NCBI GenBank assembly: GCA_043777315.1 | Contig: JAYVPW010000150.1 | Location: 62,001-126,000, forward strand | Direction: 5' to 3' | Length of the DNA stretch: 64,000 bases | Source of the DNA: CAIURC01 sp043777315 | GTDB taxonomy: Bacteria; Verrucomicrobiota; Verrucomicrobiia; Chthoniobacterales; Chthoniobacteraceae | Part shown: positions 40,512 to 48,718 of the stretch, piece by piece | How positions within the stretch are numbered: position 1 is the first letter of the stretch | How the letters are laid out: every line of letters starts with the position of its first letter | Notes under the pieces: model-generated | The model's database searches: none | What the model saw: only the letters and a program-made list of their open reading frames with translations | Told to the model about the DNA's origin: nothing | Made by a program: the position numbers and the translations under genes

Positions 40512-41108
40512 ATGCCCCTGCTCGGTCTCACCGGTGGTATTGCCACCGGCAAGACAACTGTTGCCCAAGAGTTCTTACGTCGAACTTCGGCGGACTTCTT
40601 TGACGCGGATGCTTGTGTCCATGCCCTTCTGGACGCGGACCCCGGAGTCCAAGCGCAGGTTCAGGAACATTTCAATGTCGCGGACGAACAGGGAAAACTG
40701 AATCGCGTTCGACTGCGCGAAGTGGTTTTCTCTGATCCCGCAAAGCGAAAGCTGCTGGAGTCGATCCTTCACCCGGAGGTTCGAAGACGCTGGCTCGAGC
40801 AAGCGAAATTAAGTGCGGCGTCAGGTCGCTGGTTTTTCGCAGAGATTCCGCTACTTTTTGAAACCGAAGCCGAATCCTTCTTTGACCGGGTGATCGTTGT
40901 CGCTTGTGCGCCCGAGACGCAGCGTCATCGACTGCAAAAAAATCGCGGACTTACTCCAACACTCGCCGCGAACATCGTCGCGGCTCAGCTCGATCTCCGA
41001 TCGAAAATCACCAACGCCGATCACCTTATTTGGAACGACTCCACTGCAGCCACCATGAATGGTCAAATTGACCTCCTCGTCGGCTGGCTGCGCCAATGTT
41101 ATGGCTGA
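40512..41108 (+). CDS. coaE: Dephospho-CoA kinase
   Basis: A 198-residue P-loop kinase that performs the last step of coenzyme A synthesis, phosphorylating the 3' hydroxyl of dephospho-CoA. GGIATGKT (8-15) is the Walker A motif, FFDADACVHALL holds the catalytic Asp region, and EIPLLFE is the family motif. It lies six bases after the secretin stop and overlaps rho by eight bases, so it appears to be co-transcribed with the pilus-like genes. Confidence 0.96.
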   Translation: MPLLGLTGGIATGKTTVAQEFLRRTSADFFDADACVHALLDADPGVQAQVQEHFNVADEQGKLNRVRLREVVFSDPAKRKLLESILHPEVRRRWLEQAKLSAASGRWFFAEIPLLFETEAESFFDRVIVVACAPETQRHRLQKNRGLTPTLAANIVAAQLDLRSKITNADHLIWNDSTAATMNGQIDLLVGWLRQCYG

Positions 41109-42453
41109 CTCTCCTGCTCCTATCGACACTCCGCTCGTTTCCCCTGAACCCATGACTGACGACTCTCCCGTCGCCGGGTTGACCGTGCCCGCGGAATTGT
41201 GGATCGAGGAATTGAACGCGGAACCGTTGCATATGCTCATCGATCGCGCGGAGTCGCTCGGTTTGCGCATGAACACCGACAAGACGCGGCATCACATCGT
41301 CTTCGACTTGCTGCGAACATATGCGGCACGCGGCACGGTCCTTTTCGCCGACGGAGTGATCGAGTTCAGCGGCCAGGGTGGCGCATTTCTGCGGTGGCCG
41401 AGATTCAATTTCCGATCGCTGCCGCAGGATGTGTATGTGTCGCCCCACCTCGAAAGGCAGTTCTTTTTGAGGAACGGCAATCGCCTCACCGGACGGCTGC
41501 GCGCGCCGCGCGATCGGGAGAAATTCATGGCTCTCGAGAAAGTGATCTCCATCGAGGGAATTCCCGCCGATCAATGGAAAGAGACGACGGAGTTCGAAAA
41601 ATTGACGGCCCTCCATCCGACCGAGCGGATCGTCCTCGAACACCCGTCCACGCGTTCCGTCAGCACGCGCGCCCTCGACCTGATCGCACCCCTTGGTCGT
41701 GGGCAACGCGGGCTCATCGTGGCTCCGCCCCGGACCGGGAAAACGATTTTGTTGAAAGACATCGCGCGCTCCATTCTCGCGAATTCACCCGAGACTTCTC
41801 TCATCCTGCTGCTCGTCGATGAGCGTCCGGAGGAAGTGACCGACTTCAAAAACTCACTGGAGAATTGCGAAATTTACAGCTCGACCTTTGACGAAAGCCC
41901 GCAACGGCATACGCAGGTCGCGGAGATCGTCAGTGATCGTGCGAAGCGGCTGGTCGAGCTGAACCGGCATGTGGTCATCCTGCTCGACTCGATCACGCGG
42001 CTCTCGCGCGGCTACAATAATTTGATGGGAGGAAAAGGACGGACGATGTCCGGCGGCGTGGACGCGAAGGCATTGGTCAAGCCGAAGAAGTTTTTTAGTG
42101 CGGCGCGCAACACGGAAGAGGGCGGCAGTTTGACGATTCTCGCGACTGCTCTCATCGAGACCAATAGTCGGATGGATGACCTCATTTTCGAGGAATACAA
42201 AGGCACCGGGAACATGGAGATCCGGCTCGATCGCAACTTGGCGGACAAACGAGTCTTTCCCGCGATCAACATTCTCTCATCGGCGACGCGGCGCGACGAA
42301 CTGCTCTATCACCCGCAGGAGTTCGACAAGATCAACGTGCTCCGAAAGCAATTGGCGGCGCTGCCTCCGGTCGAAGCGACGGAGGTGCTCATTCACGCGC
42401 TGAAAGCCACGAAATCGAACGCCGAGCTTTTACTTTTGGGACTGCGCGGTTAG
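41101..42453 (+). CDS. rho: Transcription termination factor Rho
   Basis: A 450-residue hexameric RNA helicase that ends transcription. The N-terminal RNA-binding cold-shock-like domain includes VIEFSGQGGAFLRWP and RLRAPRDREKF. The ATPase core has APPRTGKT (about 208-215; the usual form is APPKAGKT), LLLVDERPEEVTD and the LDSITRLSRGYN Q-loop region. ATG 41101 was chosen, since the earlier in-frame ATG is inside coaE. The protein is complete and of ordinary length for Verrucomicrobia-type Rho without the long insertion seen in some phyla. Confidence 0.97.
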   Translation: MADSPAPIDTPLVSPEPMTDDSPVAGLTVPAELWIEELNAEPLHMLIDRAESLGLRMNTDKTRHHIVFDLLRTYAARGTVLFADGVIEFSGQGGAFLRWPRFNFRSLPQDVYVSPHLERQFFLRNGNRLTGRLRAPRDREKFMALEKVISIEGIPADQWKETTEFEKLTALHPTERIVLEHPSTRSVSTRALDLIAPLGRGQRGLIVAPPRTGKTILLKDIARSILANSPETSLILLLVDERPEEVTDFKNSLENCEIYSSTFDESPQRHTQVAEIVSDRAKRLVELNRHVVILLDSITRLSRGYNNLMGGKGRTMSGGVDAKALVKPKKFFSAARNTEEGGSLTILATALIETNSRMDDLIFEEYKGTGNMEIRLDRNLADKRVFPAINILSSATRRDELLYHPQEFDKINVLRKQLAALPPVEATEVLIHALKATKSNAELLLLGLRG

Positions 42454-42456
42454 CCG

Positions 42457-43539
42457 ATGGACGTCTCTTCAAAAAACTCTGCGCCGCCGCTGATCAGCAC
42501 CGCTGAGGGGCTGGCGAAAATCCTCCCGCTGATCGCCGGGCACGCCCGCATCGCGATCGATACCGAGGCGGACAGCCTGCACTGTTACTTTGAAAAACTG
42601 TGTCTCATCCAAATCAGCGTGGGTGGCGAGGATCTGCTCATCGACCCGCTGGCGGGATTTCCGCTCGCCCCGCTGTTCGATGCGCTCGCGGGGAAAGAAC
42701 TGATTTTTCACGGTGCCGACTACGATCTGCGATTGTTGCGCCGCGTCGGTTACATGGGACCGGCCCGCATTTTTGATACGATGATCGCGGCGCGTCTTTG
42801 CAGCGTGCCGGAGTTCAGCCTTGCCGCGCTGATCGAGAAATTCTTTGGCGTGAAGCTCGCGAAGGCTTCGCAGAAAGCCAACTGGGCGGTGCGACCTCTG
42901 CCGCCGGTGATGGCGGAATATGCCGTGAAAGACACGCATTACCTTCACGAGCTCGTGGAGATTTTCACCGCCGATCTCCGGCGGCTTGGTCGTTGGGAAT
43001 GGTTCGAGCAATCCTGCGAGCGCGCCATTCGTCTCACCGAGACCTCAAAGGAACGTGACGCCGAGGAAGTCTGGCGCATCGCCGGCAGCGGTCTGCTGCG
43101 CGGGCGCACCGCGGCCATTTTGCGCGAACTCTGGCGCTGGCGGGATGAAGAGGCCCGCGCTCTCGACAAGCCTGCATTTCACATCCTCCACAACGAACAA
43201 CTCCTGTCCGCCGCGAACCGGATCGATCAGGGAGCCCCCGCCGAATTTCACCATCTCCGCGGTCCGCGCCTGCGCCGTTTTCAGGAGGCGGCCGAGCGAG
43301 CGGTATCGATGTCCCCGACCGACTGGCCGGTCTTCGTCCGGACGCATACGCCTCGCCCCTCGAAGGAGGAGGAGGCGCGTTTCCGCGAGTTGAAAGGAAA
43401 GCGTGATGCCTCGGCGACGGCGCTCCATCTCGATCCGTCTTTGCTCGCGCCGAAGGCGATGCTCGAACAAATTGCCTCAAAGCCGGAGGAGGGTATCGCG
43501 AAACTGATGCCCTGGCAGCGCGAGTTGCTGGGCGTCTGA
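42457..43539 (+). CDS. rnd: Ribonuclease D-type 3'-5' exoribonuclease
   Basis: A 360-residue DEDDy exonuclease followed by an HRDC domain, used in tRNA and structured RNA 3' trimming. The metal ligands are D35 and E37 (IDTEAD), D90 (FHGADYD), and Y155/D159 (YAVKDTHYL). The HRDC-type helical region spans about 215-300 (ILRELWRWRDEEARALDKP). It starts three bases after the rho stop and ends the operon. Confidence 0.95.
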   Translation: MDVSSKNSAPPLISTAEGLAKILPLIAGHARIAIDTEADSLHCYFEKLCLIQISVGGEDLLIDPLAGFPLAPLFDALAGKELIFHGADYDLRLLRRVGYMGPARIFDTMIAARLCSVPEFSLAALIEKFFGVKLAKASQKANWAVRPLPPVMAEYAVKDTHYLHELVEIFTADLRRLGRWEWFEQSCERAIRLTETSKERDAEEVWRIAGSGLLRGRTAAILRELWRWRDEEARALDKPAFHILHNEQLLSAANRIDQGAPAEFHHLRGPRLRRFQEAAERAVSMSPTDWPVFVRTHTPRPSKEEEARFRELKGKRDASATALHLDPSLLAPKAMLEQIASKPEEGIAKLMPWQRELLGV

Positions 43540-43583
43540 GCGCAAACCGGAGGAGCGCTCCAAAAATCCCCGGGCGCTTGCCG

Positions 43584-43820
43584 TTACGGCTGCGGAAGCG
43601 GCTTCGCTTGCTCGACCGCTGCAGCCTTGGGAGTCGGAGTCGCCTTGACCTTCACCCCGTTGTACCAAGTCCCCTCCTTGAGCGCCTTCGAGTACGGCCC
43701 GTGTCCTTTCTGCGGATTGTAAACGTCCCGCTGCGTGTTCAGGGTGTTGCAGGCGACGAGTGAGAAAACGGAGAGGGTGAGGAGGGAGGCGGCAAATTTC
43801 ACGGGCGGATCGGAGCACAT
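43584..43820 (-). CDS. Small lipoprotein of unknown function
   Basis: A 78-residue protein that I do not recognise by family. The signal sequence is followed by the lipobox LVAC (Cys near 24), so the mature form should be lipid-anchored. About 50 residues follow, including a segment YNPQKGHGPYSKALKEGTWY and a charged Pro/Ala-rich tail. The start could be ATG at 43820 or a GTG 18 bases downstream. Both keep the signal peptide. It is antisense-oriented between two convergent/divergent housekeeping genes. Confidence 0.7.
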   Translation of the reverse strand: MCSDPPVKFAASLLTLSVFSLVACNTLNTQRDVYNPQKGHGPYSKALKEGTWYNGVKVKATPTPKAAAVEQAKPLPQP

Positions 43821-43922
43821 CGGAAATGGAGTGTCAATCTGCCCGCGACGACCGCTCGGAAACCCCGCCAAGAATGCGGTTGCCCTCCGTTTTCGAGCCG
43901 CTAGTTTCCTCGCCCTTTTTCC

Positions 43923-44939
43923 ATGATTATCGTCACCAAACCGAACGCCACCGACGAGCAGGTGCAGCACATTGTCGATCGCATCATCGAGTGGGGGCTG
44001 AAGGCCGAAGTCAGCCGCGGCGCGATGCGGACGGTGATCGGCGTAATCGGAGCGGAAGATGTCGTGCGGGAAAAGCCGATCGCCGCGATCCCCGGCGTCG
44101 AGTCGGTGACGCCGGTTCTCAAGCCGTATAAACTGGTCGCGAAAGAGTTTCGGGGCGGGAACGATTCGAAGGTTAAAATCGGCGGAGTTACCGTGGGAAA
44201 TGGCGATGTGGTCATCATGTCCGGCCCGTGTTCGGTGGAGTCGCGCGATCAGATTATTTCGATCGCCGGCGCGATCAAAAAAGCCGGCGCGAAAGTCCTC
44301 CGGGGCGGGGCTTACAAGCCGCGGACGTCGCCGTATTCTTTTCAAGGGCTCGGTGTGGAAGGGCTCCGTTTGCTGGCTGAGGCGCGGGAAGAAACGGGGC
44401 TGCCGATCATCACGGAGATCATGGATACGAAGGATCTGGATGTGGTGCAGCAGTATGCCGACTGCTTGCAGGTCGGCGCGCGCAACATGCAGAATTTTTC
44501 GCTGCTCAAAGAAGTCGGGCGCAGCCGTCTGCCGGTCATGTTGAAGCGCGGGATGAGCGCGACGATCAAAGACCTTTTGATGAGCGCCGAGTACATTTTG
44601 AGCGAGGGCAACTTCAACGTGCTCCTCTGCGAGCGAGGCATTCGCACCTTTGAAACGTACACGCGCAATACGCTCGACCTGAACGCCGTGCCCGTGCTGA
44701 AAGCAGAGACGCATCTTCCCGTCGTGGTCGATCCGACGCATGGCATCGGGTTGCGTGAACACGTATTGCCGATGGCGCTCGCGGCCGTCGCCGCGGGGGC
44801 GGACGCGCTCATGGTCGAGGTCCACAATTCGCCAGAACTCGCGAAGAGCGACGGCGAGCAAGCGCTCCTGCCCGAGGAATTTGCCGACCTCGTCGCACGG
44901 GTTCGCAAGGTCGCCGAGGCGGTCGGTCGCACCGTTTAA
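43923..44939 (+). CDS. aroF: 3-deoxy-7-phosphoheptulonate (DAHP) synthase
   Basis: This enzyme opens the shikimate pathway by condensing phosphoenolpyruvate with erythrose-4-phosphate. At 338 residues it has the Thermotoga-like layout: a ferredoxin-like regulatory domain (1-70, MIIVTKPNATDEQV) and a KDO8P-synthase-type TIM barrel. The barrel carries MSGPCSVES, KVLRGGAYKPRTSPY, VGARNMQNFSLL and VVVDPTHGIG. The N-terminal domain usually gives feedback inhibition by aromatic amino acids. Another shikimate gene, aroD, lies 5 kb away. Confidence 0.95.
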   Translation: MIIVTKPNATDEQVQHIVDRIIEWGLKAEVSRGAMRTVIGVIGAEDVVREKPIAAIPGVESVTPVLKPYKLVAKEFRGGNDSKVKIGGVTVGNGDVVIMSGPCSVESRDQIISIAGAIKKAGAKVLRGGAYKPRTSPYSFQGLGVEGLRLLAEAREETGLPIITEIMDTKDLDVVQQYADCLQVGARNMQNFSLLKEVGRSRLPVMLKRGMSATIKDLLMSAEYILSEGNFNVLLCERGIRTFETYTRNTLDLNAVPVLKAETHLPVVVDPTHGIGLREHVLPMALAAVAAGADALMVEVHNSPELAKSDGEQALLPEEFADLVARVRKVAEAVGRTV

Positions 44940-44951
44940 ACCGGACCCGAA

Positions 44952-45548
44952 ATGCCTTCCTTTCCGCTCGATTTCCGGTTCCGGCACTTCACGATTTCGC
45001 GTCAGGTTGCCGTCACGGACGCGGGCGGCGCAGAGGTCTGCTTCATCAAGCAGAAGGCCTTCAAATTGCGGGAATCGGTCACCGTTTTTCGCGATTCGAA
45101 ACAAGCCACGGTGCTCGGGAAAATCGAGGCGGACCGGATCATCGACTGGTCGGCGCGCTACACTTTTTCAGATGCGGAAGGGCTGCCGTTCGGAGCCGTC
45201 GCCCGGCGCGGCGCGCGCTCGCTGTGGCGCGCGCATTACGAAATCCACGACCGCGCGGAATCAAAAGAATCCGCGATGAGCATCCGCGAGGAGAGCGTGA
45301 TGACGCGCCTCCTCGACGCGCTGCTCTCCGAGATTCCGATCCTCGGAATGTTCACCGGATACTTCTTCCACCCGAGCTACGCCGTCACGACGGCGGACGG
45401 AAAAATCGTCGCGCGGCTGCGCAAACGCGCGGCCTTTCTCGAGAGCAAGTTCACCTTGGAGAAACTCGCGGACCTCGAGCCCGAGCAGGAACTCGAGATT
45501 CTTCTGAGCTGCCTGATGATGATCCTCCTCGAGCGCCACCGCGGCTGA
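44952..45548 (+). CDS. LURP-one-like (phospholipid scramblase-fold) protein
   Basis: A 198-residue protein with a twelve-stranded-barrel pattern of short alternating strands (FTISRQVAVTDAGG, CFIKQKAFKLRESVTVF) and a hydrophobic helix near 128-140. It resembles LURP-one-related proteins, whose fold is shared with scramblases and Tubby. No catalytic motif is seen. It lies 12 bases after the DAHP synthase stop, so it is probably transcribed with it, but a link to aromatic synthesis is not obvious. Confidence 0.6.
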   Translation: MPSFPLDFRFRHFTISRQVAVTDAGGAEVCFIKQKAFKLRESVTVFRDSKQATVLGKIEADRIIDWSARYTFSDAEGLPFGAVARRGARSLWRAHYEIHDRAESKESAMSIREESVMTRLLDALLSEIPILGMFTGYFFHPSYAVTTADGKIVARLRKRAAFLESKFTLEKLADLEPEQELEILLSCLMMILLERHRG

Positions 45549-45550
45549 CG

Positions 45551-47131
45551 CTACTCGGCGTCCGCGGGCAGGTCGCGCAAGGCGATGCCAGGATTCAGCT
45601 CGCCGAAATAGCGCTGCGTCCAGCCGCTCGGAAAAAGCACGCCGGGCTGCCCCGTGCTGTCGTGCGCGAGGCGGCAGCCGGTGGGAAGTTTAAGCGCCTT
45701 TTCATCCACGCCGGACGGCAGCCATTTGAAGGCCTCCCACGCCGCCGCTTCGAGCCGCGACTCCGCGCCATACTCGCTCTCGAGGCGATACTGCACGACC
45801 TCGAATTGCAGCGGTCCGACCGCCGCGAGCAACGGCACTTTTTGCAAAGAATCGCGCAGCTCGAAAACCTGCATCACACCTTCCTGCAGTAGTTGTTCGA
45901 GGCCTTGGCGGAACTGTTTGAACTTCGACGGATTCGGATTTTGCAGGAACGCAAAGCACTCTGGCGCGAAGCGCGGAATCTCGTCGTAAGCGATCGTTGC
46001 GTCTTCCGTGAGCGTGTCGCCGATGCCGAATTCGGAGTGCCCGACAAGCCCGATTACGTCGCCGGCATATGCCTCATCCACGGTCTCGCGTTCCTGCGCG
46101 AAAAGCTTGTGCGCGCTGGAAAGTCGGACCCGTTTTCCGGTCCGCCCGTGAGTCACCGTCATGTCGCGCGTGAACTTGCCGGAGCAAATGCGAAGGAAGG
46201 CGATGCGGTCCCGATGCCGCGGATCCATGTTCGCCTGGATCTTGAAAACGAAGCCGGAAAACGCCGGCGTCTCCGGGCCGATCACGCGTTCGCCGGAGGT
46301 GTGCGGCTGCGGCGGAGCGGAGCGTTCGAGAAAGGAATCGAGCAAAAGCTGCACGCCGAAATTGTTCATCGCGCTGCCGAAATAAACGGGCGTGAGCTCG
46401 CCGCGCAGCACGGCTTCGTGCGAGTAATCGACGCCTGCACCGTCGAGCATTTCGAGCTCTTCCATCGCCTGATTGAAGTCCGCGTCTTCGAGTCGCTCGC
46501 GCACAAATGGCTCGTCGAGCCCGCCGACTTCCACGGGCGCGCGATACGCGCCGTGCGCGGTCTTTTCGAAAAGATGGACCTGCTTTTTCTGCCGGTCGTA
46601 AACGCCGCGAAAACTCACGCCCGACCCGAGCGGCCAATTCACCGGGAACGCCCCGATCCCGAGCACGCTCTCCAATTCGTCGAGCAGCGCGAGCGGCGCG
46701 CGCGTCGGCCGATCGCACTTGTTCATGAACGTGAAAATCGGAACGCCGCGGCGCTTGCAGACCTCGAAAAGTTTGCGGGTCTGCGCCTCGATTCCCTTGC
46801 CCGCGTCGATGACCATCACGACCGCATCCACGGCGGTGAGCACGCGATACGTGTCCTCGGAAAAGTCTTTGTGGCCGGGCGTGTCGAGGAGGTTGATCCG
46901 GTATCCGCGGTAGTCGAATTGCAGCACCGTCGAACTCACCGAGATGCCCCTTTTTCGCTCCAGCTCCATCCAGTCCGAGGTCGCCGCGCGCGCGTTTTTC
47001 CGAGCTGTGACCGAGCCCGCGAGCTGCACCGCGCCGCCGTAGAGCAGCAGCTTTTCCGTCAGCGTCGTCTTGCCCGCGTCGGGGTGCGAAATAATGGCGA
47101 AAGTCCGCCTGCGACTGATCTCGTCGAGCAT
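45551..47131 (-). CDS. prfC: Peptide chain release factor 3
   Basis: A 526-residue translational GTPase that removes class I release factors from the ribosome. The marks are HPDAGKTTL (16-24, G1), the RGISVSSTVLQF switch I region, DTPGHKDFSEDTYR (G3) and FMNKCDR (G4). The C-terminal domains end with CRLAHDSTGQPG. ATG 47131 starts the protein at MLDEISRRRTFAIISHPDAG. The frame is open to 47209 but without family sequence. It converges with the LURP-one-like gene at a distance of two bases. Confidence 0.97.
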   Translation of the reverse strand: MLDEISRRRTFAIISHPDAGKTTLTEKLLLYGGAVQLAGSVTARKNARAATSDWMELERKRGISVSSTVLQFDYRGYRINLLDTPGHKDFSEDTYRVLTAVDAVVMVIDAGKGIEAQTRKLFEVCKRRGVPIFTFMNKCDRPTRAPLALLDELESVLGIGAFPVNWPLGSGVSFRGVYDRQKKQVHLFEKTAHGAYRAPVEVGGLDEPFVRERLEDADFNQAMEELEMLDGAGVDYSHEAVLRGELTPVYFGSAMNNFGVQLLLDSFLERSAPPQPHTSGERVIGPETPAFSGFVFKIQANMDPRHRDRIAFLRICSGKFTRDMTVTHGRTGKRVRLSSAHKLFAQERETVDEAYAGDVIGLVGHSEFGIGDTLTEDATIAYDEIPRFAPECFAFLQNPNPSKFKQFRQGLEQLLQEGVMQVFELRDSLQKVPLLAAVGPLQFEVVQYRLESEYGAESRLEAAAWEAFKWLPSGVDEKALKLPTGCRLAHDSTGQPGVLFPSGWTQRYFGELNPGIALRDLPADAE

Positions 47132-47242
47132 AAAAAAGGGGCGCGACTGTCCGTGAAAGCGCGCGGCGGCGCAAGGGCTTGAAAAGCCCGCGGAACTAAG
47201 GCACCACATCTGCTAGTCTCATTTGCCCGAACCCCCCGACCA

Positions 47243-48697
47243 ATGCCTTGCCTCAGTATAAAGCTACCCGAGAACAAAGGCGAGATCACGCACATGCTGG
47301 CAGGAGAGCGGATTACGATCGGACGGCGCCCCGACAACACGATCCAAATCGTCGATCGCACGGTCTCCGGGCACCACGCCGAATTGATCGCGACGAACGG
47401 TCACTACCGCCTCCACGATCTCGGTTCGACGAATCTGACCTGCGTCGATGGGCAGCCCGTCACCGACTATCACCTGCATCTCGGCTGCAAAGTTTCTTTC
47501 GGAACGGTCGAGTGCCAATACTCACCGGATTCGGCCGCGACCTCGGATGGCAAGGCGGCGGAAATCGTGCCGACCCGCGCGGAACTCGAATTCCTGCGGC
47601 GCGAAAATCTCGATCATCAAAGCAAACTCGCGACGCAGCAAAAGCAGATCGACATTCTCAGCAGCGCGCGGCTGATGACGAAAGAGACGACGCAACTCGG
47701 CATCGTCCCGGAAGTTCACCGGCGTATCGTCGCGCACCGCGACTCGCTGCAAGTCGAGAATGAACAGCTCAAACGCGACGCCGAAAATCTTAAGAATGAT
47801 CTCATCGCCAGCACGCGTGATCGCGACGCCACGCGGCAGGCGTGGGAGACGGTGAAAGTCGAGCTGGCCGCCGCGAGCGCCGAGCTGACGGCCCTTCGCG
47901 GCTCATCGCCGGGAAAAAATGAGCCGGCGGAAGCGCCTGATTTCCCGTCAGAACGCGCCCCTGCGCCGCTCATGACGCCTGATTCTCACCGCGCGCTGGC
48001 CTCCGTTCTCTCGAAGGCCCCCGCCGTCCTCGACTCGCTGCGAGAGGCTCTGCAAAAGCTCACCGATGATCCGTCCGCCATGCCGGCTCGCGAGGCCGTG
48101 GTCGCGGCGGCCGCTGCGCTCAATCAGGGGACGGCGCCGATCAAAGGCCACCCGGTGCAGCGTCTCGCGTCTTCGCTCGATTCGCTGGTTCGCGAAATTT
48201 CGCCCGCCGACCTTCCGCTGGAACCAAGTGCGATCCGCACCTTGAGCCAAGCGGCGGAGCTGACCCGAACGCTTCTCGATCCGAAGCATCTCAAGCGCGT
48301 CAAAGATCTCGCGGCACCGCGCGCTCTGGTCATCGACGACGATCAGGATTTGCTCGCGACGGTCTCCGCTGCGCTCGAATTCGGCGACATCGCGGCCACC
48401 GGCAGCGTGCAGGCGGACGAAGCGCTCGGCCTGCTCCGCGATCAGCCATTCGATCTGGTCCTCCTCGACATCGGCCTGCCTGGAACCAGCGGCATCGACG
48501 TCTGCGCACGAATCCGCGAGATCGAAAAGCACCAGAAAACGCCCGTCGTTTTTCTGACCATTTCCGACGACGTGGATCATCGCGCGCAATCGAGCCTGAG
48601 CGGCGGGAACGACTTTCTCACCAAGCCTTTCAACATCGTCGAGCTGACGCTGAAAGCGCACACGTGGATTTATCGCGGCCAGTTCGGGCTGACCTGA
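47243..48697 (+). CDS. FHA domain - coiled coil - receiver domain signalling protein
   Basis: A 484-residue protein with an FHA phosphothreonine-binding domain at 1-95 (ITIGRRPDNTI, VSGHHAEL, LGSTN). A long coiled coil (about 110-205), a helical middle part and a C-terminal response-regulator receiver domain (360-484) follow. In the receiver, D409 (LLDIGLPG) is the phospho-acceptor, with the acidic triad VIDDDQD, T439-equivalent and the TKPF lysine. There is no output DNA-binding or enzyme domain. It therefore looks like an adaptor that joins Ser/Thr-kinase and two-component signalling. No kinase gene is nearby. Confidence 0.87.
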   Translation: MPCLSIKLPENKGEITHMLAGERITIGRRPDNTIQIVDRTVSGHHAELIATNGHYRLHDLGSTNLTCVDGQPVTDYHLHLGCKVSFGTVECQYSPDSAATSDGKAAEIVPTRAELEFLRRENLDHQSKLATQQKQIDILSSARLMTKETTQLGIVPEVHRRIVAHRDSLQVENEQLKRDAENLKNDLIASTRDRDATRQAWETVKVELAAASAELTALRGSSPGKNEPAEAPDFPSERAPAPLMTPDSHRALASVLSKAPAVLDSLREALQKLTDDPSAMPAREAVVAAAAALNQGTAPIKGHPVQRLASSLDSLVREISPADLPLEPSAIRTLSQAAELTRTLLDPKHLKRVKDLAAPRALVIDDDQDLLATVSAALEFGDIAATGSVQADEALGLLRDQPFDLVLLDIGLPGTSGIDVCARIREIEKHQKTPVVFLTISDDVDHRAQSSLSGGNDFLTKPFNIVELTLKAHTWIYRGQFGLT

Positions 48698-48718
48698 GAT
48701 CGTGTCGGAGCGCGACGC

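Noticed and set aside
43821..45104. Long upstream extension of the small lipoprotein frame
   Set aside because: It is antisense to the DAHP synthase. A signal peptide and lipobox appear only at the late start.
47174..47190. Hairpin GGGCTT-GAA-AAGCCC as a terminator
   Set aside because: It lies between divergent starts, has only six base pairs and no following T-tract.
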